From Microbacteriaceae bacterium (lineage in GTDB: Bacteria; Actinomycetota; Actinomycetes; Actinomycetales; Microbacteriaceae), in the NCBI GenBank assembly GCA_025463615.1, contig JAODAU010000018.1, positions 1-8,329 of the forward strand: a stretch of DNA of 8,329 nt, written 5' to 3'. The notes beneath the pieces are model-generated. The model was not told the origin of the DNA and did no database searches. It worked only from the letters and a program-made list of their open reading frames with translations. Below are positions 1-6,421 of the stretch, piece by piece (position 1 is the first letter of the stretch; every line of letters starts with the position of its first letter). Both the position numbers and the translations under genes were made by a program.

Positions 1-69
1 ATCGGCGCCAACCGCGCGGGCCGCACTATCGCCCGCCAGGTCGTCGCCCTGCTCAGCAACCTCGACTGA
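1..69 (+). CDS. C-terminal fragment of an unidentified protein
   Basis: Only the last 22 codons and a TGA stop lie in the window. The fragment reads IGANRAGRTIARQVVALLSN followed by LD. All but one of the 22 codons (ACT) end in G or C, as in the real genes nearby, which supports this being coding sequence in frame 1. The mixed hydrophobic and basic residues look like a terminal alpha-helix. There is too little sequence to name a family. The gene converges on the debranching-enzyme gene with only 2 nt between the two stop codons. Confidence 0.55.
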   Translation: MGANRAGRTIARQVVALLSNLD

Positions 70-71
70 CC

Positions 72-2177
72 TCACCGAGCGGCCCAAAATTGTACCGATT
101 CGGTGCATTCTTGGGCAGCACGCGGGAAGAAGCCGACGGCGAGGGGGCCCGTGGCCGCGGTGACCTCGCCGTCGGCGTTGGTCGCGATCGCGACATCCTC
201 GCCGGCGAAGCGCAGGCCCGTCACCGACAGTGCGCCGACCGTCGCAGACGGCGAGACGCCGAGCTCGCCGTCGCCGGGCCGCAGCCCGAGCGTGCTCGCC
301 AGCACCGAGACGGCGGCTGCCGCCGACCAGGCCTGCGGGCGGCAGGCGGCGGGGTAGGGGATCGGGGTGGCCGTGGTGCTGGCCGGGTCGCCCGAGTGCA
401 GCTCCGGCATCCTGTACCCGAAGCCGGATGCCGCGGCCAGCAGCCCCCGCGCCAGCGAGTCCGCCTCGTGCCGGAAGCCGTCCGCCGCAAGCCCGGCGAT
501 GGCGATCGCGGTGTCGTGGGTCCAGACGGAGCCGCCGTGATAGCTGAGCGGCCAGTACCCGGCCGAGTCGGTGGACATGGTGCGCAGCCCGTAGCCCGAG
601 TCGAGCTCGGGGGAGGAGAGGCGGCGGGCGACGAGGGCGGCCTGGCGGGCATCCAGCAGGCCGGTGCCGAGCAGGTGGCCGAGGTTGCTGGTCACCGTGT
701 CGACCGGGCGCTTGTGCGCATCGAGCGCGATAGCCGGGTAGGCGCCGCCGGCGGCCGGCACCCAGAACGTCTCGGTGAAGCGCGCCTGCAGCCGGGCGGC
801 CCAGCCGCGCCAGTCGTCGGATGCGACCCCGAAGTGGTCGAGCAGGTCGGCCCCGTGCATGGCGGCCTCGTAGGCGTAGGCCTGCACCTCGCAGAGCGCG
901 ATCGGGCCTTCGGCGAGCGTGCCGTCGCGCCACTGCACCGAGTCGCCGGAATCCGTCCAGCCCTGGTTCGACAGGCCGTGGCCGGTGGTGTCGACGTATT
1001 CGAGCAGGCCGTCGCCGTCGCTGTCGCCGTAGTCGCGCATCCACTCGAGGGCGGCGACGAGGTTGGGCAGCAGCTCGCGCACCTCCTCGTCGGGCATGCC
1101 CCAGCGCCAGGCGTCGTGCAGCAGGCAGACCCACAGCGGGGTCGCGTCGACGGTGCCGTAGTAGAGCGGCGGCAGCGAGATGCCCTCGCCCGGGATCTCG
1201 AGGGTGGCGCGGCGCAGCTCGTGCATGATCTTGCCGGGCTGCTCGGCCGTGGCGTTCACGCTCACGCGGCCCTGCAGGTGGGCGAGCACGCGCAGGGTGC
1301 CCGCGGCGAGCCCGGTGCCGAGCGGCAGCATGAAGCGCGCGGCCCAGATGGAGTCGCGGCCGAACAGGGTGAAGAACCAGGGGGCGCCGGCGGCGAGGAA
1401 TCCGGATTCCGGGTCGGCGACCGTCGACATCCGCAGGGCGTCGAGGTCGTCGAGCGCCTGGGCGACCCAGCGCTCCAGCCGGTCGTCGCCGGCCGTGACG
1501 GTGGGGATGCTCCACGGCACAGGCGTCTCGCTGCCTCGCACGACGGCGCGCGAGTCCGCCGCCACGACGCTCCACGCGACCGAGACCGAGCCGTGCGACG
1601 GCACCACGACGTCCCAGGAGAGCTCGATGCCGTCGTCGACCGGCGTCACGGCGGCGGCGGGGGCCTCGAGGTCGACGCTCACGGTGTCGCTCGCCCAGTG
1701 CGCCCGAACGCCGTCGATCGCGATCGGCACGGACGGGCCATGCAGGCCGGCCTTCACGGCATCCATGGGCGCGAGGTCGCTCGCGACGCGCACGACCACG
1801 GACGTGACGATCTCGGTCGCCAGCGCCGACTCGATGAGCACGGTCTCGACCGCGCCGGTCGCGCTGACAGACCGTGTGCGCGTCGAGCGCACCCGCGGGT
1901 CGGGCCACGCGTCGTCGAGGTGTCGCTGAAGCGCGACGAACGCGACGGTGTCCGCGCCCTCGGGCACGGTGGCGAGGTGCTCGCCCTGCTGCCCGCCGAT
2001 GGTGAGCTCGGCGCTCGAGACGATGCGGACATCCGAGTGGTAGATGCCGTCGATGGCGCCGCCACCGAGGTCGCCGGTCTTGGCGGACCAGGCCTGCGTG
2101 GGGGCGCGCAGCACCACGGTCTGGTCGTGAAGCAGGGGCTGAAGAGTCATGGTGCGGTGTTCCTGATCCGATGTCAT
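72..2177 (-). CDS. Glycogen-debranching-type glycoside hydrolase (amylo-alpha-1,6-glucosidase family)
   Basis: This predicted 701-residue cytoplasmic enzyme has no signal peptide. Its N-terminal part (about residues 10-210) resembles the beta-rich domain of bacterial glycogen debranching enzymes, including DGIYHSDVRIVSSAELTIGG. The rest resembles an (alpha/alpha)6 six-hairpin glycosidase: FFTLFGRDSIW near 266-276, YYGTVDATPLW near 337-347, NQGWTDSGDSVQW near 402-414 and HGGSVWTHDT near 545-554. These conserved aromatic and acidic stretches are typical of the family. It is last in the sugar-uptake operon, so it probably hydrolyses the imported glycan or glycoside. Similar enzymes act on substrates other than glycogen, so the substrate is unknown. 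I chose ATG 2177 because it overlaps the upstream TGA as ATGA. An in-frame ATG at 2150 gives 692 residues and has an AGGA about 10 nt upstream, so it is a serious alternative. A start at 2528 is rejected because the extra 117 residues are a shadow of the upstream gene. Confidence 0.9.
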   Translation of the reverse strand: MTSDQEHRTMTLQPLLHDQTVVLRAPTQAWSAKTGDLGGGAIDGIYHSDVRIVSSAELTIGGQQGEHLATVPEGADTVAFVALQRHLDDAWPDPRVRSTRTRSVSATGAVETVLIESALATEIVTSVVVRVASDLAPMDAVKAGLHGPSVPIAIDGVRAHWASDTVSVDLEAPAAAVTPVDDGIELSWDVVVPSHGSVSVAWSVVAADSRAVVRGSETPVPWSIPTVTAGDDRLERWVAQALDDLDALRMSTVADPESGFLAAGAPWFFTLFGRDSIWAARFMLPLGTGLAAGTLRVLAHLQGRVSVNATAEQPGKIMHELRRATLEIPGEGISLPPLYYGTVDATPLWVCLLHDAWRWGMPDEEVRELLPNLVAALEWMRDYGDSDGDGLLEYVDTTGHGLSNQGWTDSGDSVQWRDGTLAEGPIALCEVQAYAYEAAMHGADLLDHFGVASDDWRGWAARLQARFTETFWVPAAGGAYPAIALDAHKRPVDTVTSNLGHLLGTGLLDARQAALVARRLSSPELDSGYGLRTMSTDSAGYWPLSYHGGSVWTHDTAIAIAGLAADGFRHEADSLARGLLAAASGFGYRMPELHSGDPASTTATPIPYPAACRPQAWSAAAAVSVLASTLGLRPGDGELGVSPSATVGALSVTGLRFAGEDVAIATNADGEVTAATGPLAVGFFPRAAQECTESVQFWAAR

Positions 2178-2896
2178 GCGGCGAGAAGCCTGGTGTCGAG
2201 CGCGGTTTCGGTGGCATCGGCGCCGATGCGCCACGCGCGGTGGCCGGGCAGCTGGGTCACGGCCTCCACGAACCCCGTGCCGGAATAGCGGATGCCGGTG
2301 CCCTCCTCGAGCGCGAACCCCGGCCCGAGCGTGCCGTCGCCGACCGCCGTAAGGTGCGCGGGGCGGCGTGACGGGTCGGAGTCCCAGTGCACCGCGAGCG
2401 AACCCGGCACGAAGCCGAGGCCGTCCGCGACGGCGGTGACGTCGGGGCCGAAGGACGCCGTCGTGCCGCCCTCGTGCCAGCAGAGTGCGCCGGCGGAGCC
2501 GCCGGCGATCACGACGCCCGACGTCCATGCCTCATGGAGCATGTTCGGCAGGCCGTGGGCCCGCCAGACCGCGAGCAGGTTCACGAGGCTGCCGCCGCTG
2601 ACCCAGATCACGTCCGACTCGAGGAGGTGACCGCGGGGGTCGGGGAGGTTGACGCGGGGGAAGAAACGCAGGTGCGAGGCATCCGCGCCGGCCAACCGGG
2701 CCGCCTCGAGCTCCTGGCCCTCGACGAAGCGCTGGTCGCCGCCCGCCGTGTTGACGTGCGTTACGCGCGGGCGCCTACCGGTGACGCGCGCCAGCTCGAT
2801 CGCGTAGCCGAGGAGCGGCCCGTAGACGGCGTCGGTCCAGGTGCCCGCATCGAGGCCGCCGCACGTCGCGAGGATCGTCGGGGTCTCGGCGGTCAT
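2174..2896 (-). CDS. Peptidase S51 family protein, PepE / dipeptidase E-like
   Basis: This 240-residue protein has the class I glutamine-amidotransferase-like fold expected of family S51 (peptidase E, cyanophycinase). The nucleophile elbow is GGSAGALCW with the predicted catalytic Ser at 134. A later VHWDSDP places the predicted catalytic His at 170, matching the order of Ser120 and His157 in Salmonella PepE. WVSGGSLVNLL at 98-108 is the glycine-rich strand seen in the family. Characterised PepE enzymes cleave N-terminal Asp-X dipeptides in the cytoplasm; whether this one does is not shown. There is no signal peptide. ATG 2896 overlaps the permease TGA as ATGA and is preceded by GGAGAAGGG, a good ribosome-binding site. 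Its stop overlaps the start of the debranching gene in the same way, so it is embedded in the sugar operon, an unexpected place for a peptidase. Confidence 0.87.
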   Translation of the reverse strand: MTAETPTILATCGGLDAGTWTDAVYGPLLGYAIELARVTGRRPRVTHVNTAGGDQRFVEGQELEAARLAGADASHLRFFPRVNLPDPRGHLLESDVIWVSGGSLVNLLAVWRAHGLPNMLHEAWTSGVVIAGGSAGALCWHEGGTTASFGPDVTAVADGLGFVPGSLAVHWDSDPSRRPAHLTAVGDGTLGPGFALEEGTGIRYSGTGFVEAVTQLPGHRAWRIGADATETALDTRLLAA

Positions 2897-3771
2897 CCCT
2901 TCTCCGCCCCCTCGCTGGTGTTCATGATGCGTTTCTGGAAGATGAAGAACACGATCGCGACCGGGATGGTCATGATGGCGGCGGCCGCGAGCTTGAGCGG
3001 ATACTGGGTGCCCTGGCTCAGCTGCCCGGACGCGAGCCCGGCGACGCCCTTGGTGAGGGTCGTGAGGTTGGGCGACTGCGTGGAGATGATGAAGTGCGCC
3101 AGCTCGTTCCACGACCCCTGGAACGACAGGATGATGATGGTGATGAGCGCCGGACGCGCCATCGGCAGCACCACCGACCAGAAGATGCGGAACGTGCCCG
3201 CGCCGTCGATGCGCGCCTGCTCCTCCACGCTCACCGGGATCGACTCGAAGAAGCCCTTCATGATGAAGATGCCGGCCGCGTCGGTGAGCAGCGGGATGAT
3301 CATGCCCGCGTAGGAGTCGTAGATGCCGAGCTGGTTGATCACCAGGAACTTCGGGATCAGCAGCACCACGGTCGGCACGGCCATCACCGCGATGAGCCCG
3401 GCGAACATCACGTTGCGCCCGCGGAAGTGCAGGCGGGCCAGCGCGTACCCGGCGATCGAGTCGAGGAACACCCGCCCGAACGTGACCACGATCGTCACCA
3501 GCGCCGAGTTGCCGAACCAGAGCGGGAAGTCGGAGTTGAGGAACAGCTTCGCGTAAGCGGCGGTCGTGAACGTCTGCGGAATGAGCGAGAGCGGGTTGGA
3601 TGCCGCCTCCGGCTCGGTCTTGAACGAGGTCGCGATGTTGATGAGGAACGGGAAGATGTAGACGATCGCGATGACGATCAGCACGGCGTAGAGGCCGGAG
3701 CGCGCCACGATCTGGCGGGTGCTGCGGTGCTCCTTGCGCACGAAGGTGCGCGGCTTGTCGATGGTGGTCAT
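2893..3771 (-). CDS. Carbohydrate ABC transporter permease, MalG-type
   Basis: This 292-residue inner-membrane permease belongs to the MalG-like half of carbohydrate-uptake-1 ABC importers. A basic N-terminus (about 1-24) precedes the first membrane segment at about 27-48, and the hydrophobic pattern fits the usual six segments. The cytoplasmic EAA loop that docks the ATPase is at about 183-207, beginning EEQARIDGAG and ending VVLPMARP, with the expected glycine and LP. Length and the C-terminus (FFIFQKRIM) are normal for MalG-like proteins. It pairs with the MalF-type permease upstream, overlapping its stop by one base (TGATG), which implies coupled translation and equal dosage. The sequence does not identify the sugar. 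Confidence 0.95.
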   Translation of the reverse strand: MTTIDKPRTFVRKEHRSTRQIVARSGLYAVLIVIAIVYIFPFLINIATSFKTEPEAASNPLSLIPQTFTTAAYAKLFLNSDFPLWFGNSALVTIVVTFGRVFLDSIAGYALARLHFRGRNVMFAGLIAVMAVPTVVLLIPKFLVINQLGIYDSYAGMIIPLLTDAAGIFIMKGFFESIPVSVEEQARIDGAGTFRIFWSVVLPMARPALITIIILSFQGSWNELAHFIISTQSPNLTTLTKGVAGLASGQLSQGTQYPLKLAAAAIMTIPVAIVFFIFQKRIMNTSEGAEKG

Positions 3772-4955
3772 CAGGTGCCCTGCCCCCTCGAGTTGCTCTG
3801 ACTGATGGCGATGCCGGTCGCGATGTCGTTCGGCCCAGGACCGTCCGACCAGTCATCGGGCTTCCGGCCCGGCTCGTCCGGCGGCACCTGGTAGAGCCGC
3901 ATCCGCCGCTTGGACACCTTGCGCTCGGCGAGCACCCAGCGCTGGAACAGGGTGAAGACCACGATGATGGCGAACAGGATGAACGCGATCGCGGCGCCCT
4001 GGCCCCACTCCTGGTTCGTGAACGCGGCCGTGTACGAGAGGTAGGCGGGGGTGACCGTCGTCTTGGCCGGGCCGCCCTGCGTGCCCGTGTAGATCTGGTC
4101 GAAGACCTGCCAGCAGCCGATGAGGCCGAGGGTGAGCACGGTGAACAGCGTGGGGCGGAGCTGCGGCAGGGTGACCCGCCAGAAGCGCTGCCAGCCGTTG
4201 GCGCCATCCATCTCCGCGGCCTCGTAGACCTCGGGGCTGAGGTTCTGCAGCGCCGCGACGAACAGCAGCATGAACGTGCCGCTGGTGGTGAAGACGGCGA
4301 GCAGGATCAGGGCGAACATGGCGACGGACGGGCCGCCGATCCAGTCCCACCAGGGGATGCCGAGGGCCGTGTTGTTCTCGAGGAACCCCGGCCCGTTGTG
4401 CACGCCGAAGTGGAAGATGCCGTCGGCGTCGTTGAACCAGTTCGGTCCCTTCACCCCGATGTACGACAGGAGCGCGTTCACCGCGCCGGTCGAGTTGAAG
4501 AGGAAGAGCCAGAGCACGGTGATCGCGACCGAGCTGGTGACCGAGGGGAAGTAGAACGCCGTGCGGAAGAAGCCGCGACCCCGCAGGATCTGGCGGTTCA
4601 CCATCACGGCGAGGAAGAGCGAGAGCGCGGTCTGCAGCGGCACGACCAGCAGCACGTACCAGGCGTTGTTCTTGAGCGCCATGCCGAAGTCCTGTTCGGC
4701 GAGCCCGCCGCCGCTGAGCAGCGCGCCGTAGTTCTTGAAGCCGACGAAGCCGACGTTCGACGAGAACGGGCTGCCGTTGCCGTTCCAGTCGGAGAAGCTC
4801 ACCCACAGTGCCATGAGCACCGGGATCACGAGGAAGACCCCGAGCAGGATGAGCATGGGTGCGGTGAACAACCAGCCCGAGGCGGCCTCGCCCCGGCGGA
4901 TTCCGGATGCCCGGCGTCGCGGCGTGAGCGCCGGCCGCCTCGAGATGGTTGTCAT
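3771..4955 (-). CDS. Carbohydrate ABC transporter permease, MalF-type
   Basis: This 394-residue permease is the MalF-like partner. It has a basic N-terminus, a first membrane segment at about 28-53, and an EAA loop at about 245-269 starting EAAEMDGANGWQRFW and ending TLPQLRP. It is some 80-100 residues longer than a typical 290-310-residue MalF-like permease. The extra length comes mainly from a polar, aromatic and Gly-rich segment between membrane segments (about 168-212, containing GPNWFNDADG and PWWDW), and from a hydrophilic C-terminal tail after about residue 340 rich in Pro, Asp, Gly and Ser. ATG 4955 lies 4 nt after the solute-binding-protein stop with no strong ribosome-binding site, so translation is probably coupled to that gene. 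Confidence 0.94.
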   Translation of the reverse strand: MTTISRRPALTPRRRASGIRRGEAASGWLFTAPMLILLGVFLVIPVLMALWVSFSDWNGNGSPFSSNVGFVGFKNYGALLSGGGLAEQDFGMALKNNAWYVLLVVPLQTALSLFLAVMVNRQILRGRGFFRTAFYFPSVTSSVAITVLWLFLFNSTGAVNALLSYIGVKGPNWFNDADGIFHFGVHNGPGFLENNTALGIPWWDWIGGPSVAMFALILLAVFTTSGTFMLLFVAALQNLSPEVYEAAEMDGANGWQRFWRVTLPQLRPTLFTVLTLGLIGCWQVFDQIYTGTQGGPAKTTVTPAYLSYTAAFTNQEWGQGAAIAFILFAIIVVFTLFQRWVLAERKVSKRRMRLYQVPPDEPGRKPDDWSDGPGPNDIATGIAISQSNSRGQGT

Positions 4956-4959
4956 CGCG

Positions 4960-6210
4960 TTACTTCAGCAGCGCTTCGAGGTTCTTCTGCGTCGCGTCGA
5001 GGATCGTCTTGGGATCGCTCGTCGCCAGGGACTCGAGCTTCGAGTTGAAGTCGGTCACGACATCCGCAGCGCCCTTCGCGGTCGGCACGCCCTTGGCGTA
5101 GCTGGCCGCGTCGAGGAACGGAACGAGGGGCGCGTTGGCCTTCTTCCAGTCGCTGGCGGCGGACTGGATCGACGGCATCGGGCCGAAGGCCTTCGAGAAG
5201 GCGAGCTGGTCCTTGGCGCTGGTCAGCTGCTCGACGAGCTTGAGAGCGGCGGCCTGGTTCGGGCTCTTGGCGGCGATGCCCCAGCAGTTGGTGAACTGCA
5301 GGGTTCCGGCGCCGGCCGGGCCCTTGGGCAGCGGAACGACCGTGTACTTGACGTTCGGGTAGTCGGCGGTCATGCCGCCGACGATCCAGTTGCCCTCGAT
5401 GGTCATCGCGGCCAGGCCCTTACCGAAGGCCTCACCGCCCCAACCGGCGCCGAGGTCCTTGGCGAACTTGAGCGTGCCGTCGTTCTCCATCTTCTTGACG
5501 AAGTCGAGCGCGGTCACGTTGGCCTGGCTGTTGGCCGTTGCCTTGGTGCTGTCGTCGTTCATGAGGTTGCCGCCGGCCTGCGTCATGAAGGCGCCGACGC
5601 GGGCGTACTCGCCGCCGATGCCGAGGCCCACGTGGCCGCCCGTGGTGAGCTTCTTGGCGACCGACTCGAGCTGGTCCCACGTCTTCGGGATGTCGGAGTC
5701 CGTGAGGCCCGCGGCCTTCCACATGTCGGTGTTGATCTCGAGCTGCAGCGTGGAGAAGTCCTTGGGCGCGCAGTAGAACTTGTTGTCGTACGTGAAGGAC
5801 TTCACGAGGCTCGGGTAGAAGTCGCTCTTGTTCTTGAGCTGGTCGCCGTAGGCGAGCAGCGAGCCGTTCGAGGCAAAGCCGGCCAGGGCATCCGTCGACA
5901 GGTAGAACACGTCGGCGGGCTTGCCCGACGAGAAGCCCTGCGCGAGCTGCTGGGCCAGGTTGCTGGCGGGGAGCACGGATGCCTTCGTGCCCGAGCTCTT
6001 CGACCAGTCGGCGACCGCGCTCTTGACGGATGCCGTCTCGGCGTCACCGCTCGAGCCGATGAGCACGGTGAGCGCCTTGTTCGATGAGGTGAGCTTGCCC
6101 GAGTCGCTGCTCGAGCCGCTGCTGAATCCCGATCCGCAGGCCGTGAGCGCGAGTGCGCCCGCCGCGGCGAGTGCGCCGGCGACGAGCCAGCGCGATGTGC
6201 GTCTTTGCAT
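4960..6210 (-). CDS. Extracellular sugar-binding lipoprotein (family 1 solute-binding protein)
   Basis: This 416-residue binding protein is the substrate receptor of the adjacent ABC importer. The N-terminus is a lipoprotein signal peptide: MQRRTSR, a hydrophobic stretch at about 8-22, then the lipobox LTAC with the lipidated Cys at residue 25. A Ser/Gly-rich linker (about 26-45) follows, as usual for Gram-positive lipoproteins. The mature part matches family 1 binding proteins: a first strand ALTVLIGSSGD, then INTDMWKAAGL, PKTWDQLESVAKKL, AAMTIEGNWIV and a C-terminal region containing NCWGIAAKS and FGPMPS. ATG 6210 is preceded by AAGGAG at 6217-6222 with a 6-nt spacer, the best ribosome-binding site in the operon, fitting the high expression usual for binding proteins. 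It is the first gene of the operon. Ligand not predictable by eye. Confidence 0.95.
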   Translation of the reverse strand: MQRRTSRWLVAGALAAAGALALTACGSGFSSGSSSDSGKLTSSNKALTVLIGSSGDAETASVKSAVADWSKSSGTKASVLPASNLAQQLAQGFSSGKPADVFYLSTDALAGFASNGSLLAYGDQLKNKSDFYPSLVKSFTYDNKFYCAPKDFSTLQLEINTDMWKAAGLTDSDIPKTWDQLESVAKKLTTGGHVGLGIGGEYARVGAFMTQAGGNLMNDDSTKATANSQANVTALDFVKKMENDGTLKFAKDLGAGWGGEAFGKGLAAMTIEGNWIVGGMTADYPNVKYTVVPLPKGPAGAGTLQFTNCWGIAAKSPNQAAALKLVEQLTSAKDQLAFSKAFGPMPSIQSAASDWKKANAPLVPFLDAASYAKGVPTAKGAADVVTDFNSKLESLATSDPKTILDATQKNLEALLK

Positions 6211-6216
6211 GTGTTT

Positions 6217-6222
6217 CTCCTT
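6217..6222 (-). promoter_or_regulatory. Ribosome-binding site of the solute-binding-protein gene
   Basis: On the minus strand this reads AAGGAG, six bases before the ATG at 6210. It is a near-consensus Shine-Dalgarno sequence and fixes the start codon. Confidence 0.85.
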
Positions 6223-6230
6223 GGATGAGT

Positions 6231-6245
6231 GTGCCCTATGGGCAC
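6231..6245 (-). promoter_or_regulatory. Short perfect hairpin in the 5' leader of the sugar operon
   Basis: The bases form GTGCCC, a 3-nt loop and GGGCAC, a perfect 6-bp GC-rich stem. It would lie in the untranslated leader of the operon mRNA, 8 nt upstream of the AAGGAG ribosome-binding site. It could stabilise the mRNA, influence ribosome access or, as DNA, be a small palindromic protein site. No run of T follows, so it is not a typical terminator. Confidence 0.5.
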
Positions 6246-6267
6246 TGCAGGGGTCTTCTTCGTCTCC

Positions 6268-6281
6268 TTTGATCGTTCAAA
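6268..6281. promoter_or_regulatory. LacI-family operator O1 (downstream, imperfect)
   Basis: The site reads TTTGATCGTTCAAA, the same 14-bp pattern as the other two operators with one mismatched symmetric pair (12 of 14 positions symmetric). The centre is CpG, the step where LacI-family hinge helices insert. It lies in the predicted 5' leader of the leftward operon, about 40-54 bases past the predicted transcription start. Its centre is 35 bp from O2. Confidence 0.75.
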
Positions 6282-6302
6282 TTCTCGCAACGCTGCCCGC
6301 GA

Positions 6303-6316
6303 TTTGATCGATCAAA
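6303..6316. promoter_or_regulatory. LacI-family operator O2 (perfect palindrome at the operon promoter)
   Basis: The site is the perfect 14-bp palindrome TTTGATCGATCAAA with central CpG. It begins about 12 bp downstream of the predicted leftward -10 hexamer, so a bound repressor would overlap the initially transcribed region and block the operon. This is a standard position for a LacI-family operator adjoining its own regulator gene. Confidence 0.85.
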
Positions 6317-6327
6317 CTCCGTTACGT

Positions 6328-6356
6328 ACCGTAAGCGCACTCCGCGCAGGAGTCAA
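6328..6356 (-). promoter_or_regulatory. Predicted promoter of the sugar-uptake operon
   Basis: On the minus strand TTGACT (6351-6356) is followed by a 17-bp spacer and TACGGT (6328-6333). The -35 matches TTGACA at five of six positions, and the -10 fits the relaxed actinobacterial TANNNT. Initiation would be near 6321, giving a leader of about 110 nt before the ATG at 6210. Operator O2 lies immediately downstream, supporting the assignment. This is a prediction from sequence only. Confidence 0.65.
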
Positions 6357-6381
6357 GTCACGGGCGACCCTTCGCGCGGAG

Positions 6382-6387
6382 TAACGT
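6382..6387 (+). promoter_or_regulatory. Possible -10 element of the lacI-family regulator gene
   Basis: TAACGT fits the actinobacterial TANNNT form and lies 35 nt upstream of the ATG at 6422. No convincing -35 is present at 16-19 bp (the best is the weak GTCACG at 6357-6362). Initiation near 6394 would put operator O3 directly over the start region, consistent with autoregulation. It is the weaker of the two promoter calls. Confidence 0.35.
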
Positions 6388-6396
6388 ACCGGGAGA

Positions 6397-6410
6397 CTTG
6401 ATCGATCAAG
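6397..6410. promoter_or_regulatory. LacI-family operator O3 (perfect palindrome before the regulator gene)
   Basis: The site is the perfect palindrome CTTGATCGATCAAG, sharing the 12-bp core TTGATCGATCAA with O2 and having central CpG. It ends 11 nt before the regulator's ATG, abutting its ribosome-binding site, so binding should repress the regulator itself. Its centre is 94 bp from O2, close to nine turns of B-DNA, which would favour looping between the two. Confidence 0.82.
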
Positions 6411-6421
6411 AGAGGGTGAGG

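Noticed and set aside
90..2288. A 732-codon open frame on the + strand opposite the debranching gene, and several shorter ones
   Set aside because: It is the complement of a well-supported gene. Its translation is Arg/Gly/Ala/His-rich with no recognisable domain, the usual shadow of high-GC coding DNA.
2178..2528. N-terminal extension of the debranching enzyme to 2528
   Set aside because: The added 117 residues are Arg-rich, out of frame with the PepE-like gene they overlap, and precede a start (2177) that overlaps the upstream stop as ATGA.
2897..4207. Upstream extension of the PepE-like frame to 4207
   Set aside because: The extra residues are shadow translation of the two permease genes; the real S51 start is ATG 2896 with a good ribosome-binding site.
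6211..6270. Possible leader peptide after the AAAGGAG at 6264-6270 (minus strand)
   Set aside because: The next possible start (GTG) is about 18 nt away, too far, and its frame runs into the binding-protein gene without a short conserved peptide. The purine run is probably incidental to O1.
6398..6421. TTG start adding 8 residues to the LacI-family protein
   Set aside because: Those bases are the O3 palindrome and Shine-Dalgarno sequence; LacI proteins normally start just before the helix-turn-helix, as from ATG 6422.
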